DNA from: Agrobacterium fabrum str. C58
Lineage (GTDB): Bacteria; Pseudomonadota; Alphaproteobacteria; Rhizobiales; Rhizobiaceae
Reading direction: 5' to 3'
DNA length: 64,000 nt
Assembly (NCBI RefSeq): GCF_000092025.1
Contig: NC_003062.2
Location: 2,582,001-2,646,000, forward strand
Each line of letters begins with the position of its first letter. Positions within the stretch are counted from its first letter, which is position 1. The notes under the pieces are model-generated. The model made no database searches. It was not told where the DNA came from and saw nothing but the letters and a program-made list of their open reading frames with translations. The position numbers were made by a program, and so were the translations under genes. Below, piece after piece: positions 17,101 through 27,928 of this stretch.

Positions 17101-18304
17101 CATCGACGTCAATATCTCCGGCACTGCATCCGCACCTGTGGTGACCGGCAGCATCACCACCGATGGCACGCGCCTGACGGATGTGCGCCGGAACCTGACG
17201 ATCAATGGCCTGGGCGCAACGATCAAGTTTGACCGCGACCGTGCCGTCATTTCCAGATTGACGGGCAAACTCGTCGGCGGTGGAACGATCTCCGGAACCG
17301 GCAGCGTCGGCATTGCCGGCGGCTCGGGTTTCCCCGCTGATATTTCGATCACGCTCGATCGCGCCGGTTATAATGACGGTACGCTGGTAACGACAGTGGT
17401 GAGCGGCACGCTGACGCTGAAAGGACCACTGCTGAATTCGCCAGCGCTCGGTGGCAACCTGACGCTCGACAGAAGCGCCATCACCATTCCGGAGAAACTT
17501 CCGGCCTCGCTGACGGAAATCGATGTCAAACACAAGAACGCACCGCCAAAGGTACGCGCTCAGGCCAAGGCGCTCGGAGCGGACCAGGGCGGCAGCGGAA
17601 GCTCCTCTACCATCAATCTCGATCTGCAGGTGAATGCGCCGAGCGGCATCTTCGTGCGCGGCCGCGGCATTGATGCGGAACTGACCGGCAATCTGACCAT
17701 CCGCGGCACGGCTGCCGTTCCCGTCATCTCCGGCGGCTTTGAAATGCGCCGCGGCCGGCTGGAAATCCTCACCCGCCGCCTGGATTTCACGACAGGCAAT
17801 ATCACCTTCGGCGGCGGCCTTGTCCCGGTTCTCGATATGAAGGCGGATTCGACGGTCGGTTCGACCACGGTCACCGTATCCGTTTCCGGCAATGCCAACG
17901 ACCCGACCTTTGCCTTCTCCTCCGCACCGGCGCTGCCGCAGGACGAGGTGATGGCGCAGCTGATCTTCGGACAATCCATGTCGAAACTCTCCGCGCTGCA
18001 GATCGCGCGGCTGGCCGATGCCGCCGCCCAGCTTGCCGGCGGACGCTCAACCTCGCTGTTCGACAAGCTCCGAAGCAATCTCGGTGTCGACGATCTCGAT
18101 ATTTCCACGGATTCCGAGGGACAGGCCCGCGTTTCCGCCGGCAAATATCTCAATGAAAGAACCTATCTTGAGCTGCAGCAGAGCGGCGAATCCGGCGCAA
18201 AGGCGATTATCAACCTCGATGTCGGGCGCGGCGTGAAATTGCGCGGCGAAGCAGGCGGCAATGGCGAAGGTGCGGCCGGGATATTTTACGAGAAGGAATA
18301 TTGA
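14144..18304 (+). CDS. tamB: Translocation and assembly module protein TamB (AsmA-like, DUF490)
   Basis: A 1386-residue inner-membrane-anchored periplasmic protein. One N-terminal transmembrane segment (about residues 11-34) is followed by a very long beta-rich body made of repeating strands, as expected for the hydrophobic groove of TamB/AsmA-like bridges. The C-terminal DUF490 region ends in IFYEKEY, with FGQSMSKLSALQIARLADAAAQLAGG about 100 residues before the end. It forms a complex with TamA and links inner to outer membrane. I take the ATG at 14144 over the adjacent TTG. It is cotranscribed with tamA, and no convincing terminator follows. Confidence 0.92.
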   Translation: MKTLIRLLKWLGYAALCCVVLVLLAVLFVGFTPMGARIAANQISSLVSTPDQTIEISPPGGLLTGRLRLDNVTLSDRQGPYARLNQIAVDWSPLSLLAGTFHADHVSAGSIDVERQPLPAQQTTGKSSGGSSLPIEIVIDNFSFPDISLGQSLLGRAFDLTAEGNLKAAQDDMRLSLTAHRRNAVDAEVNADVAFLPNENVLKLKAEMKEPEGGLLATLLSLPGTPAVAIDLNGEGPLSSWTGTLRGNVAGNAVVNVTGRHLLGDDGTRRIEIAGGGQPDLLLPPAFRQLFAGETKLDANATLYPQGRIEIGSSTLETGALLLTASGTVDPNGQNDLAANLIGTAGPVDFRWPLGNGEIQALINGLDLSLKGGADAAHLNTTVSLRSLALPQGRLDDVKLTAESADLNITNRSGTIATVLSVAQSSFVSPDIDRLVRAPLTIKAPLSLTSSAIGFNGATLESASVGGTLNGSFDLADNRLTSSVQLFALPATLPPALAEKFDTTIALQGDIDLTIGGRTSIENLVIKSGTIEAAGNVSLENDALSADLKGKFPALEKLTPQAKGIADFAIEASGALAAPDFNVTLSSESAILAGRKLEALKVNASGKADPAAPQAKFTASGSLDRQKIDANANVVQTENGTAIPELHVAVGRNILNGKLQFSQQFLPTGNLSFNFPDLALLAALAAQQADGDIAGDIALSNANGKIAATIKANGGNIRQGTTTISKLAADISIDDIKALAINGKISADSVNAGTAAISGLNATIGHSGTTTAFDVNGRYDNAPLVVKGSADTGGSPMTVRVDTFSAAPKGIPVRLEKPSTIAIQNGTARIADLTIITGDGRVEVNGTAGSTLDIKADIRSLPASLANAFAAGLDAAGSISGTVSAKGAASDPSVDYNLNWANAEVAQTRAAGLAALGIKANGRFAGGNLQIDTDVTGQGGMSLSGGGSLGIAGNRPLSMAFSGRLPFSAVAAQTAAQGLDVDGTAAIDVNISGTASAPVVTGSITTDGTRLTDVRRNLTINGLGATIKFDRDRAVISRLTGKLVGGGTISGTGSVGIAGGSGFPADISITLDRAGYNDGTLVTTVVSGTLTLKGPLLNSPALGGNLTLDRSAITIPEKLPASLTEIDVKHKNAPPKVRAQAKALGADQGGSGSSSTINLDLQVNAPSGIFVRGRGIDAELTGNLTIRGTAAVPVISGGFEMRRGRLEILTRRLDFTTGNITFGGGLVPVLDMKADSTVGSTTVTVSVSGNANDPTFAFSSAPALPQDEVMAQLIFGQSMSKLSALQIARLADAAAQLAGGRSTSLFDKLRSNLGVDDLDISTDSEGQARVSAGKYLNERTYLELQQSGESGAKAIINLDVGRGVKLRGEAGGNGEGAAGIFYEKEY

Positions 18305-18472
18305 GACGGCTCCGCATTTAGGTTTGCGAAACCATCTCATGATACGAATCTTCCATTGAAGACGGAAATGGTATTTCCGGCTGTTCAGGCACCAGGCAGA
18401 ACGCCAAATTCGCACATGCAAGTGTCGGTGCACTTGCGCCGGCCTCCACAGCGAGCATTGGGAAGAATTCTG

Positions 18473-18949
18473 ATGGCAATGATTAACTCTACCAATTTTG
18501 GCGGTGAGACGCTCGAAATCATCGCATTCCGCCTGCATGATCAGGAGTTCTGCGTGAAGACGACGACCATCCGCGAAATCCGCGGCTGGGCGCCTTCCAC
18601 GCCCATTCCCCACGCGCCGAAAGACGTCATCGGTGTCATGAACCTGCGCGGCTCGGTCATTCCGATCATCGATCTGGCCCACAAGCTCGGTATGAAGAGC
18701 ACCGTCGCCAATGAACGAAGCGCCATCGTGGTGGCCGAAGTGCACAACATGGTCATCGGCATGCTGGTTGACCGCGTTTCGGACATCCTCACGATCCCGG
18801 CAAACCAGGTACAGCCGGTTCCGGAAATCTCGGCGTCTTTCGACAAGTCCTATTCCGAAGGCATCATTGCCAACGAACACGGCATGATCTGCTTCCTGAA
18901 CCTCGCAAAGATGTTCAAGGGAACAGAAGCCGAAGATCTTGCCGCCTGA
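18473..18949 (+). CDS. cheW: Chemotaxis coupling protein CheW
   Basis: A 158-residue CheW-domain protein that couples chemoreceptors to the CheA kinase. Landmarks are IIAFRLHDQEFCVKT, TPIPHAPKDVIGVMNLRGSVIPIIDLA and IGMLVDRVSDIL, covering the SH3-like fold nearly end to end. The ATG at 18473 follows GGGAAG at a good distance; a longer frame starting at 18356 adds 39 residues without CheW character. It lies outside any che operon, just upstream of a soluble chemoreceptor gene but separated from it by a terminator, so it is a stand-alone CheW likely serving dispersed receptors. Confidence 0.92.
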   Translation: MAMINSTNFGGETLEIIAFRLHDQEFCVKTTTIREIRGWAPSTPIPHAPKDVIGVMNLRGSVIPIIDLAHKLGMKSTVANERSAIVVAEVHNMVIGMLVDRVSDILTIPANQVQPVPEISASFDKSYSEGIIANEHGMICFLNLAKMFKGTEAEDLAA

Positions 18950-19285
18950 TCAGGCGATGACAGTCTGACGCAAGCGTTTCACTGCTGTCATCGACAACAG
19001 AACCAGACCGCCGGAGCACCCCCGGCGGTTTTTGTTTTCCCGCGCGCCCACAACTTAAATAAGAACATTTTAATATTATAGATATCTAATATTAAAAGCC
19101 AACGAACAGTAACCTCACCCGCGTCATATCTCATCAGGGTCCGATAGCTGACGAAGGCCGTAAAGTCGCAAGTGCCTGCATTGCTGCCCATGGCGGCAAA
19201 ACCTGTTCGTTGTTCAACATGATACGGCGCGGACCGCACCTTGGGTGCGGCGAGCCGCCCGTGGACCGATATTTGGGGGACGTTA
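18950..19285. other. cheW-mcp intergenic region with hairpins
   Basis: A 336-bp region. It begins with a 9-bp inverted repeat CGATGACAG (18955-18963) / CTGTCATCG (18985-18993) enclosing a smaller ACGC-AA-GCGT hairpin, then the cheW terminator. After an AT-rich stretch (19045-19100), where a promoter is likely, a 7-bp hairpin CCGCACC-TTG-GGTGCGG (19234-19250) lies in the probable leader of the receptor gene. No small gene was seen. Confidence 0.5.
19007..19038 (+). terminator. Rho-independent terminator after cheW
   Basis: Stem ACCGCCGG (19007-19014) / CCGGCGGT (19022-19029) followed by TTTTTGTTTT. It separates cheW from the receptor gene. Confidence 0.85.
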
Positions 19286-21058
19286 ATGCTGGGGTTAGGA
19301 AAAAGCGCAGACAATCGAAATATGCTCGATGCGATATCCAGATCGCAGGCGGTCATAGAATTCGATCTCAAGGGTAATATTCTCACCGCAAACCGCAATT
19401 TCTGCATGGCGCTGGGTTATGATCTCGCAGAAATCGTCGGCAAGCACCATCGCATCTTCTGCGACCGGGAGATTGCCGCATCGCACGCCTATCAGGAGTT
19501 CTGGGAATCTCTTGCGCGCGGCGAATTTCAGGCGAAGGAGTATCGCCGCATCCGCAAGGATGGATCAGCCGTCTGGATCGAAGCATCCTACAATCCTGTC
19601 TTCCGTTCGGGCAAACCCTACAAAGTCGTCAAGATCGCGACCGACATCACCGCCAAGAGGATCAAGGCCGTCGAAGATGCAGGCAAGCTGGAGGCGTTAT
19701 CCCGCTCTCAGGCCACCATCGAGTTTTTCCCCGACGGTACGATCATCACCGCCAATCCGAACTTCTGCGCAACGGTGAACTACGACCTGAAGGAAATCGA
19801 GGGCAAACACCATCGCATGTTCTGTGATCCGGCCTATACGGCATCCGCGGCTTACGCCAATTTCTGGCAGCGGCTGGCATCGGGAGAGTTCATTTCGGAC
19901 GAATTTGTCCGCTATGGAAAGAACGGCAAGGAAATATGGATCCAGGCCGCCTACAACCCGGTCCTGGATGAGGCGGGAAAAGTCGTGAAAGTGGTGAAAT
20001 TCGCCACCGACGTGACCCCGCGCATGAGCGCCATTACTGTGCTTGCCGATGCTTTGCAGGCGCTGGCCGCGGGCGACCTCGTGCAGCGCCTCGACACCAG
20101 CTTCGTGCCCAGCATGGAGAAGCTGCGTGCGGACTTTAATGAGGTCGTCGGCAAGCTACAGGCCACCATGCAGACGATCTCCCACAATGCCTCGACAATC
20201 GCCTCCGGCTCGGGCGAAATCCGCATCGCCGCCGATCAACTTTCGCAACGCACCGAACAACAGGCGGCCTCGCTGGAAGAAACTGCGGCCGCTCTCGAAG
20301 AAATCACCACCACCGTGACCGATGCCAGCCAGCGTGCCGCCGAGGCGGGCAAGCTGGTGTTGCGGACGAGGGAACATGCCGAACATTCCGGCGACGTCGT
20401 TCAGCAGGCGATTTCCGCCATGGACGCGATTTCGCGTTCCTCCGGCGAAATCACCAATATCATCGGCGTGATCGACGACATCGCCTTCCAGACCAATCTT
20501 CTGGCGCTGAATGCAGGGGTCGAAGCCGCCCGCGCCGGGGAGGCCGGCAAGGGTTTTGCCGTTGTGGCGCAGGAAGTTCGCGAGCTGGCGCAACGCTCCG
20601 CCGTCGCGGCCAAGGAAATCAAATCGCTTATCAACACCTCCCGCGAACAGGTCGCCAACGGCGTCGATCTCGTCGGCAGAACCGGTGGGGCCTTGCGGGA
20701 TATTCAGTCGCAGATGGGCGAAATCGATATCAATGTCTCGGCAATCGTCGAGGCATCGCGCGAACAGGCGAACGGGCTGAAGGAAATCAATCAGGCCGTC
20801 AACGTCATGGATCAGGCGACCCAGAAAAATGCCGCCATGGTGGAAGAAACCACTGCCGCCAGCCACGGCCTCGCCAGTGAGGCCGACAACCTCTATGTAT
20901 TGCTGCGACAGTTCAAAATATCCGGCGACGGACAGATATCATCTGCCCAGCCCATCGATAAAAAAGCCGCCAGCATATCCCGGCTACCGACACCTCAGCC
21001 GCGATATGCCACGGCAAGGGCGCATGGCAATGCGGCAGCCGAATGGGCGGAATTCTAA
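19286..21058 (+). CDS. Soluble methyl-accepting chemotaxis protein with two PAS domains
   Basis: A 590-residue chemoreceptor with no transmembrane segment. Two similar PAS-PAC units lie at about residues 10-130 and 132-255; both carry the ANxNFC and GKHHRxFCD patterns, suggesting tandem duplication. A HAMP-like linker follows at about 258-310, then the signalling domain with the hairpin tip at about 395-455 ([24 protein letters not shown]). The C-terminus is EWAEF, which fits the W-x-x-F CheR-binding pentapeptide. Soluble PAS receptors often sense redox or oxygen through a cofactor; the ligand here is unknown. The ATG at 19286 has GGGGGA just upstream. Confidence 0.93.
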   Translation: MLGLGKSADNRNMLDAISRSQAVIEFDLKGNILTANRNFCMALGYDLAEIVGKHHRIFCDREIAASHAYQEFWESLARGEFQAKEYRRIRKDGSAVWIEASYNPVFRSGKPYKVVKIATDITAKRIKAVEDAGKLEALSRSQATIEFFPDGTIITANPNFCATVNYDLKEIEGKHHRMFCDPAYTASAAYANFWQRLASGEFISDEFVRYGKNGKEIWIQAAYNPVLDEAGKVVKVVKFATDVTPRMSAITVLADALQALAAGDLVQRLDTSFVPSMEKLRADFNEVVGKLQATMQTISHNASTIASGSGEIRIAADQLSQRTEQQAASLEETAAALEEITTTVTDASQRAAEAGKLVLRTREHAEHSGDVVQQAISAMDAISRSSGEITNIIGVIDDIAFQTNLLALNAGVEAARAGEAGKGFAVVAQEVRELAQRSAVAAKEIKSLINTSREQVANGVDLVGRTGGALRDIQSQMGEIDINVSAIVEASREQANGLKEINQAVNVMDQATQKNAAMVEETTAASHGLASEADNLYVLLRQFKISGDGQISSAQPIDKKAASISRLPTPQPRYATARAHGNAAAEWAEF

Positions 21059-21088
21059 ACCCGCCTATGCCGAAGCCAACCGCCGAGG

Positions 21089-21904
21089 CTATAGAATAAT
21101 ACGGTCCGCACGGGTGAAGATCTCGAAGTCTTCACCCCGGACCAACGCAACAAGCGTGATACCCGCTCTATCGGCAGTTTCGATGGCGAGCGCCGTGGGG
21201 GCGGAGATCGCGGCCAGAACCGGACAGCCGAGGATCGCCGTCTTCTGCACCATCTCCACCGACAGGCGGCTGGTAACCGCCACAATACCCATCTGCGCGG
21301 AAATGCCCGCATTCACCACCGCACCGGCCAATTTATCGAGCGCATTGTGGCGGCCGACATCTTCGCGCACGGCCAAAAGCCCCTCGCGCGGATTATAAAA
21401 CCCGGCACCGTGAACAGCCCTTGTTTCACGATTGAGGGTTTGTGCATCGTTCAGGGCTTTCACAGCCGCAACGATATCGTTGCCGTGGACCGACGATTTC
21501 ACGCTGCTCAAATCCGGCACGACACGAACCGCCTGCTCTATCGATTCAATGCCACAGAGACCGCAGCCAACCGGGCCGGCCATATGCCGTCGTCTTGCCC
21601 GCAGCGCATCGGCCTCGGCATCCGTCAAATCCACCTGGACATCGTAACCCTGCCCCGCCTCGACCACTTCAATGGCCTGGATTTCGGAACGCATCGATAT
21701 GATGCCCTCGGTGAGGCTGAAGCCAACGGCAAAATCGATAAGATCGGCAGGGCTGGCCATCATCACGGCATGGGTGCTGCCACCGTAAGAAAAGGCAACC
21801 GGCACCTCTTCCGGCACGGCACGCTCACCTGTGGCAGGCGTGCCCTCTCGCAAAGCGGTTCTGGCAACCCTTCGATAACTTGCTTCTACCGACACGACGA
21901 TCAT
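21089..21904 (-). CDS. fdhD: Formate dehydrogenase accessory sulfurtransferase FdhD
   Basis: A cytoplasmic sulfur-transfer protein that carries sulfur from IscS to the molybdenum cofactor of formate dehydrogenase. The catalytic CGLC (C114, C117) is in GPVGCGLCGIES; the conserved VGRHNALDKL, TSRLSVEMVQK and SAPTALAIE segments follow. No formate dehydrogenase gene is in the window. The start is uncertain: ATG at 21904 has GGAGGA only 1 nt away, while GTG at 21895 would sit about 9 nt from it. The first few residues are therefore tentative. It is convergent with the chemoreceptor gene. Confidence 0.92.
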   Translation of the reverse strand: MIVVSVEASYRRVARTALREGTPATGERAVPEEVPVAFSYGGSTHAVMMASPADLIDFAVGFSLTEGIISMRSEIQAIEVVEAGQGYDVQVDLTDAEADALRARRRHMAGPVGCGLCGIESIEQAVRVVPDLSSVKSSVHGNDIVAAVKALNDAQTLNRETRAVHGAGFYNPREGLLAVREDVGRHNALDKLAGAVVNAGISAQMGIVAVTSRLSVEMVQKTAILGCPVLAAISAPTALAIETADRAGITLVALVRGEDFEIFTRADRIIL

Positions 21905-22094
21905 TCCTCCATGACGGAAAACACACCACCACATCGATCTATGACCGGTAAAGCGGTATTCCTCTTCGTCTTCACATCTAGCCCATCACCTGAAAAATCG
22001 GAATCGATTTCGGTAGACGCGAGCCAATGCCGCGTGACGTGCCTTGGGCGACAACCCGCCATATCCCAAGCGGAAGAAGCAGGAGACAGCTGAA

Positions 22095-22123
22095 AACAAA
22101 AAAGCGACCGAAACGGCCGCTTT
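22095..22123 (-). terminator. Intrinsic terminator of the ATP synthase operon
   Basis: On the minus strand AAAGCGGCCG-TTT-CGGTCGCTTT forms a 10-bp stem with one G-U pair, followed by TTTTGTTTT. It lies about 50 nt after the atpC stop. Confidence 0.82.
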
Positions 22124-22174
22124 CTGTTTTAAATATTTTGTGGGCAGTCATTCTTTCGAACCCGCCCGGTGCTT

Positions 22175-22585
22175 TCAAGCAGCGACGAGAACCTCATGCA
22201 GGTTCGTCAGCTCATAGAGGTGCTTTTCAAGCTTGGTAAGATGCTCGTGGTGATGATTGCCTTCCTGGATTTCGGCCTTGGCCGCATCGATGCGCTTCTG
22301 CAGCGTATCAGGAGACATATCGTCAGCCGAAACAGCGGATTCGGCGAGAAGCGTGCAACCTGTCGGAAGAATATCGGCAAAACCGCCGAACACGACGTAT
22401 TTGTGCGTTTCGCCAGAGGCGAACTTCACCGTCACCAGACCCGGCTTGATCGTGGTCATCGTCGGCGCATGATTGGCCAGAACGGTCATTTCACCCAGCG
22501 TAGCCGGGATGACGACTTCCGTAACCGTTTCGGAAACGAGCAGACGCTCCGGGGAAACGAGATCGAATTTGAAACTGTCAGCCAT
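22175..22585 (-). CDS. atpC: ATP synthase F1 subunit epsilon
   Basis: A 136-residue central-stalk subunit of F1. The N-terminal beta-sandwich is clear (KFDLVSPERLL, VVIPATLGEMTVLANHAPTMTTIKPG) and a helical C-terminal domain follows (about residues 90-136). It regulates hydrolysis and couples rotation to Fo. It is the last gene of the operon, separated from atpD by an unusually long 131-nt gap that holds a stable hairpin, while the other spacings are short. The operon terminator follows. Confidence 0.96.
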   Translation of the reverse strand: MADSFKFDLVSPERLLVSETVTEVVIPATLGEMTVLANHAPTMTTIKPGLVTVKFASGETHKYVVFGGFADILPTGCTLLAESAVSADDMSPDTLQKRIDAAKAEIQEGNHHHEHLTKLEKHLYELTNLHEVLVAA

Positions 22586-22680
22586 GGCTATTCACTTCTT
22601 TTCAATTACGCGGGCGTCACGGACTTGTCTTTTAACAACGCAGGCGAAAGCCATTTCGGTTTCGCTGTCATTGGTCGGAA

Positions 22681-22703
22681 GGCGCGCGGTAAAACCACGC
22701 GCC
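22681..22703 (-). promoter_or_regulatory. Intercistronic hairpin between atpD and atpC
   Basis: On the minus strand GGCGCGTGGT-TTT-ACCGCGCGCC folds into a 10-bp stem with one G-U pair and a 3-base loop, 13 nt after the atpD stop. No T tract follows, so it is more likely a processing or stability element than a terminator. Confidence 0.5.
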
Positions 22704-22716
22704 CACCAATTTATAA

Positions 22717-24189
<1,473 letters not shown>

Positions 24190-24194
24190 TTACC

Positions 24195-25073
24195 TCAGAG
24201 CGCTTCCGCGCCCGAAATGATTTCAATGAGTTCCTTGGTGATCTGAGCCTGACGCTGACGGTTATAGGAAAGCGTCAGCTTGTTGATCATCTCACCGGCA
24301 TTGCGCGTTGCATTGTCCATCGCGCTCATCTTGGCGCCCATTTCACCGGCAACGTTTTCGAGCAGAGCCCGGAAAACCTGAACCGAAATGTTGCGCGGAA
24401 TAAGGTCTTCCAGAATAGAAGCCGCATCCGGCTCATATTCGTAGACGGCGGTCTGCGTCGTCTCAGCCGCTTCCACAACAGGCGTTGCGGCCGGAATGAG
24501 CTGCAGGCCGGTCGGGATCTGGCTGATGACGGACTTGAATTCCGAGTAGATCAGCGTGCAGACGTCGAATTCACCCGCGTTGAAGAGCGAGATCACCTTC
24601 TTGGCGATCTGGTCGGCGTTTTCAAAGCCGACCTTCTTCACGTCACGCAGTTCGATACGCTCGATGATGAGCGATGCAAATTCGCGGCGAAGGCTGTCGT
24701 AACCCTTCTTGCCGACCGTGATGATCTTGACCGTCTTGCCTTCGGAAATCAGCTTGCGGGCTTGATCGCGGGCAAAACGGGCGATTTGCGAGTTGAAACC
24801 GCCGCAAAGACCACGTTCAGCCGTGCAGACGACGAGCAGATGCACGTCGTCCTTGCCGGTGCCGGTCATCAGCGCCGGAGCAACGTCCGCCTCGACCGCC
24901 GTGGCGATGTTGGCAAGAACGGCGCTCATGCGCTGAGAATAAGGCCGGGCGGCCTCCGCAGCTTCCTGGGCGCGCCGAAGCTTCGCCGCGGCGACCATTT
25001 TCATCGCCTTGGTAATCTTCTGCGTCGCCTTCACGGAGGCAATGCGGTTTTTCAGATCCTTTAGTGAAGGCAT
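24195..25073 (-). CDS. atpG: ATP synthase F1 subunit gamma
   Basis: A 292-residue rotary shaft of F1. The N-terminal helix ([21 protein letters not shown]) and C-terminal helix ([28 protein letters not shown]) form the coiled coil inside the alpha3beta3 ring. ERGLCGGFN is the conserved central motif. It lies 31 nt after atpA and 23 nt before atpD. Confidence 0.97.
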
Positions 25074-25104
25074 CCGTTATCCGTCCGAGTAAAAGAGCCC
25101 TGAT

Positions 25105-26634
25105 TTAAGAGAAAGACTTGGCGAAGTTATCAAGAGCGCCCTTGAGCTTGCCCTTGGTATCGTCGCTGATAGCCTTTTCCGTGCGGATGGTGTCGAGGAT
25201 CGCCTTACCTTCCGAGCGGAGGTAGGAGAGGAAACCCTGCTCGAACTTGCCGACCTGTGCGACCGGAATCTTGTCAAGGTAACCGTTGACACCAGCGAAG
25301 ATCACCGCAACCTGCTCTTCCGTCTTGAGCGGAGAGAACTGCGGCTGCTTCAGAAGCTCTGTCAGGCGGGCACCGCGGTTAAGCAGGCGCTGCGTGGAAG
25401 CGTCAAGGTCCGAACCGAACTGAGCAAAAGCAGCCATTTCGCGATACTGGGCGAGTTCACCCTTGATCGAACCGGCAACCTGCTTCATCGCCTTGATCTG
25501 AGCGGCGGAACCAACACGCGAAACCGACAGACCGACGTTAACAGCCGGACGGATACCCTGATAGAACAGGTCGGTTTCGAGGAAGATCTGGCCGTCGGTG
25601 ATCGAGATCACGTTGGTCGGAATGAAGGCCGAAACGTCGTTACCCTGGGTTTCGATAACAGGCAGTGCCGTCAACGAACCAGCGCCCATTTCGTCGGAGA
25701 GCTTTGCAGCGCGCTCGAGAAGACGGGAGTGAAGGTAGAAAACGTCGCCCGGATAAGCTTCGCGGCCCGGAGGACGACGCAGCAGAAGCGACATCTGACG
25801 ATAGGCAACGGCCTGCTTGGAAAGGTCGTCGTAACCGATGAGAGCGTGCTTGCCGTTGTCACGGAAATATTCGCCCATGGCGCAACCGGCAAACGGAGCG
25901 AGGTACTGCATCGGAGCCGGATCGGAAGCCGTTGCGGCAACGATGATCGAGTACTGCAGCGCACCGCGTTCTTCCAGAACCTTTACGAACTGGGCAACGG
26001 TCGAACGCTTCTGACCGATAGCGACGTAGACGCAATAAAGCTTGTCGCCGTCAGGACCATTGTCGTGAATGGCCTTCTGGTTCAGGATCGTGTCGAGAAT
26101 GATGGCGGTCTTGCCGGTCTGGCGGTCGCCGATGACGAGCTCGCGCTGGCCGCGGCCAACCGGGATGAGCGCGTCGATGGCCTTGAGGCCGGTCGACATC
26201 GGCTCATGGACCGACTTGCGCGGAATGATGCCGGGAGCCTTGACGTCAACGCGCGAACGCTTGGCGGCATTGATCGGGCCCTTGCCGTCGATCGGGTTGC
26301 CGAGCGCGTCGACGACGCGGCCAAGCAGTTCCGGACCGACGGGAACGTCAACGATAGCGCCAGTCCGCTTTACGGTGTCGCCTTCCTTGATGGAACGGTC
26401 CGAGCCGAAGATAACCACACCGACGTTGTCGGCTTCGAGGTTGAGCGCCATGCCGCGAATGCCGCCGGGAAACTCGACCATTTCGCCGGCCTGAACATTG
26501 TCGAGGCCATAAACGCGGGCGATACCGTCACCGACGGAAAGCACCTGACCGACTTCCGAGACTTCCGCCTCGTTGCCGAAATTTTTGATTTGATCTTTCA
26601 GAATTGCGGAAATTTCCGCGGCGCGGATATCCAT
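25105..26634 (-). CDS. atpA: ATP synthase F1 subunit alpha
   Basis: A 509-residue non-catalytic nucleotide-binding subunit of F1. The P-loop GDRQTGKT is at 169-176, and the arginine-finger segment VSRVGSAAQ is near residue 373. The start ATG overlaps the atpH stop by one base (TGATG), indicating coupled translation. Length and motifs are standard. Confidence 0.98.
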   Translation of the reverse strand: MDIRAAEISAILKDQIKNFGNEAEVSEVGQVLSVGDGIARVYGLDNVQAGEMVEFPGGIRGMALNLEADNVGVVIFGSDRSIKEGDTVKRTGAIVDVPVGPELLGRVVDALGNPIDGKGPINAAKRSRVDVKAPGIIPRKSVHEPMSTGLKAIDALIPVGRGQRELVIGDRQTGKTAIILDTILNQKAIHDNGPDGDKLYCVYVAIGQKRSTVAQFVKVLEERGALQYSIIVAATASDPAPMQYLAPFAGCAMGEYFRDNGKHALIGYDDLSKQAVAYRQMSLLLRRPPGREAYPGDVFYLHSRLLERAAKLSDEMGAGSLTALPVIETQGNDVSAFIPTNVISITDGQIFLETDLFYQGIRPAVNVGLSVSRVGSAAQIKAMKQVAGSIKGELAQYREMAAFAQFGSDLDASTQRLLNRGARLTELLKQPQFSPLKTEEQVAVIFAGVNGYLDKIPVAQVGKFEQGFLSYLRSEGKAILDTIRTEKAISDDTKGKLKGALDNFAKSFS

Positions 26635-27200
26635 CAGCCAACCTCTTTCAGTGCAAGCTTAAGGGTGGAAAGTTTGGTGCGAAGAGACGTATCGATCTGG
26701 CGCGAACCGACCTTGACGATCAGGCCACCGAGGATCGAAGGATCGACGGTAACGGAAATCGCCACATCCTTGCCGGTAACGCTCTTCAGCGCCGCTTTCA
26801 GTTCAGTTTCCTGCGCCTCGTCGAGCGCATGTGCCGAGGTGACCTCGGCGGTGATTTCGCCGCGGTGGGCGGCGGCAATGGTGCGGTAGGCGCGGATCAT
26901 GCCGGGAACGGCAAAGAGACGGCGGTTATTCGCAACAACCTTGAGGAAATTAACAGCGAGACCAGCGATGCCGGCCTTTTCGCAAATCGCGCTGATTGCC
27001 TTGAATTGATCCTCGGCAGAAAACACCGGGCTCGCAACCAGACGCTTCAAATCGTCGCTTTCGTCGAGAAGTGCGCCGAACTTGTCCAGTTCGACCTGAA
27101 CCGCTTCGACCGTACCCGCTTCCAAAGCAAGCTCGAAAAGCGACGACGCATACCTTTCCGCTACACCGGATGTTCCCTGGGAGGTCTCTGCCACGGGCAC
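26634..27200 (-). CDS. atpH: ATP synthase F1 subunit delta (OSCP)
   Basis: A 188-residue peripheral-stalk subunit linking F1 to Fo. The N-terminal helical bundle begins [15 protein letters not shown], and the C-terminal signature [21 protein letters not shown] is complete. The start is GTG at 27200 with AGGG about 6 nt upstream; no ATG is available that keeps the conserved N-terminus. It is the first gene of the F1 operon, so the promoter must lie in the roughly 260-bp gap before the small membrane protein gene. The Fo genes are not in the window, as usual for alphaproteobacteria. Confidence 0.95.
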   Translation of the reverse strand: MPVAETSQGTSGVAERYASSLFELALEAGTVEAVQVELDKFGALLDESDDLKRLVASPVFSAEDQFKAISAICEKAGIAGLAVNFLKVVANNRRLFAVPGMIRAYRTIAAAHRGEITAEVTSAHALDEAQETELKAALKSVTGKDVAISVTVDPSILGGLIVKVGSRQIDTSLRTKLSTLKLALKEVG

Positions 27201-27461
27201 TTTTTCCCTGCTAATCGTCCAAGACCATCAGCGATGGGGCTCCACCGCATCAAATTCTTGAAATCGTTTCAATTTCCCCGAAAAAGACCGGAATTCCCCC
27301 CTGCCTTTTCCCAATTTCGCGGTCCGTCTAGCATAGGACGCCGGGACTCGCAACACGCGTAATAGCGGAAAGCGCCGTTTGGGCAAGGGGGAATGCGTTT
27401 AAATTTTCCGATTTCGCTCAGGATGCGGCGTATCTGCGGCACAAATGCCAAAAAGCCCGCT

Positions 27462-27848
27462 TCAGACCAGCCCGAAGACGTAGCTCAACGCGAGTGCGGA
27501 CAGCAGAAAGTGCACAACCAGAAGTAAGAAATTCCGCATGGTTGCGCCACCATCCGACAGCATGGAGAGAATGCCGCCGAAGACGCTGAGGCCGAATGCC
27601 GCACCAAAGGCGAGATAGACCATGGGCTGGGCGAGAAGGAGCGCGGCAGCACCGAGACCGAGATAAAAGCCAGCAAGCGACGAGCGCGCGAGCGCATAAC
27701 CATCCCTGCGCTCGCCAGCCGGCTGCAGACCGAAGGCGCGAAGCGTCAACCCCGGTGCAAACATGAAAAACAGGCCGATGATGGCTGATACCACCGCCGC
27801 GCCGAAGGCCAGTTGCTCGCCGAATTCGGCCGGAAAATAAAACTCCAT
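27462..27848 (-). CDS. Small four-helix membrane protein of unknown function
   Basis: A 128-residue hydrophobic protein with about four transmembrane segments (about residues 14-35, 55-75, 77-97 and 105-127). I do not recognise a named family with confidence. The ATG at 27848 has GGGGAAC about 6 nt upstream; a TTG four codons earlier is less likely. It lies between priA and atpH, all leftward. There is an 80-nt gap from priA and about 260 nt to atpH, so it could follow priA in a transcript. No function is assigned. Confidence 0.75.
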   Translation of the reverse strand: MEFYFPAEFGEQLAFGAAVVSAIIGLFFMFAPGLTLRAFGLQPAGERRDGYALARSSLAGFYLGLGAAALLLAQPMVYLAFGAAFGLSVFGGILSMLSDGGATMRNFLLLVVHFLLSALALSYVFGLV

Positions 27849-27928
27849 CTCGTTCCCCAAATCATTATGTTGTTCGCTCGCGTTATGACACGGTCACGAC
27901 AGCGGGAAAACGCCCTCTCTGGCAAAGT

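Noticed and set aside
21985..22015. AATCGGAATCGATTTCGG as a short dispersed repeat
   Set aside because: It looks repeat-like, but no second copy was found in the window.
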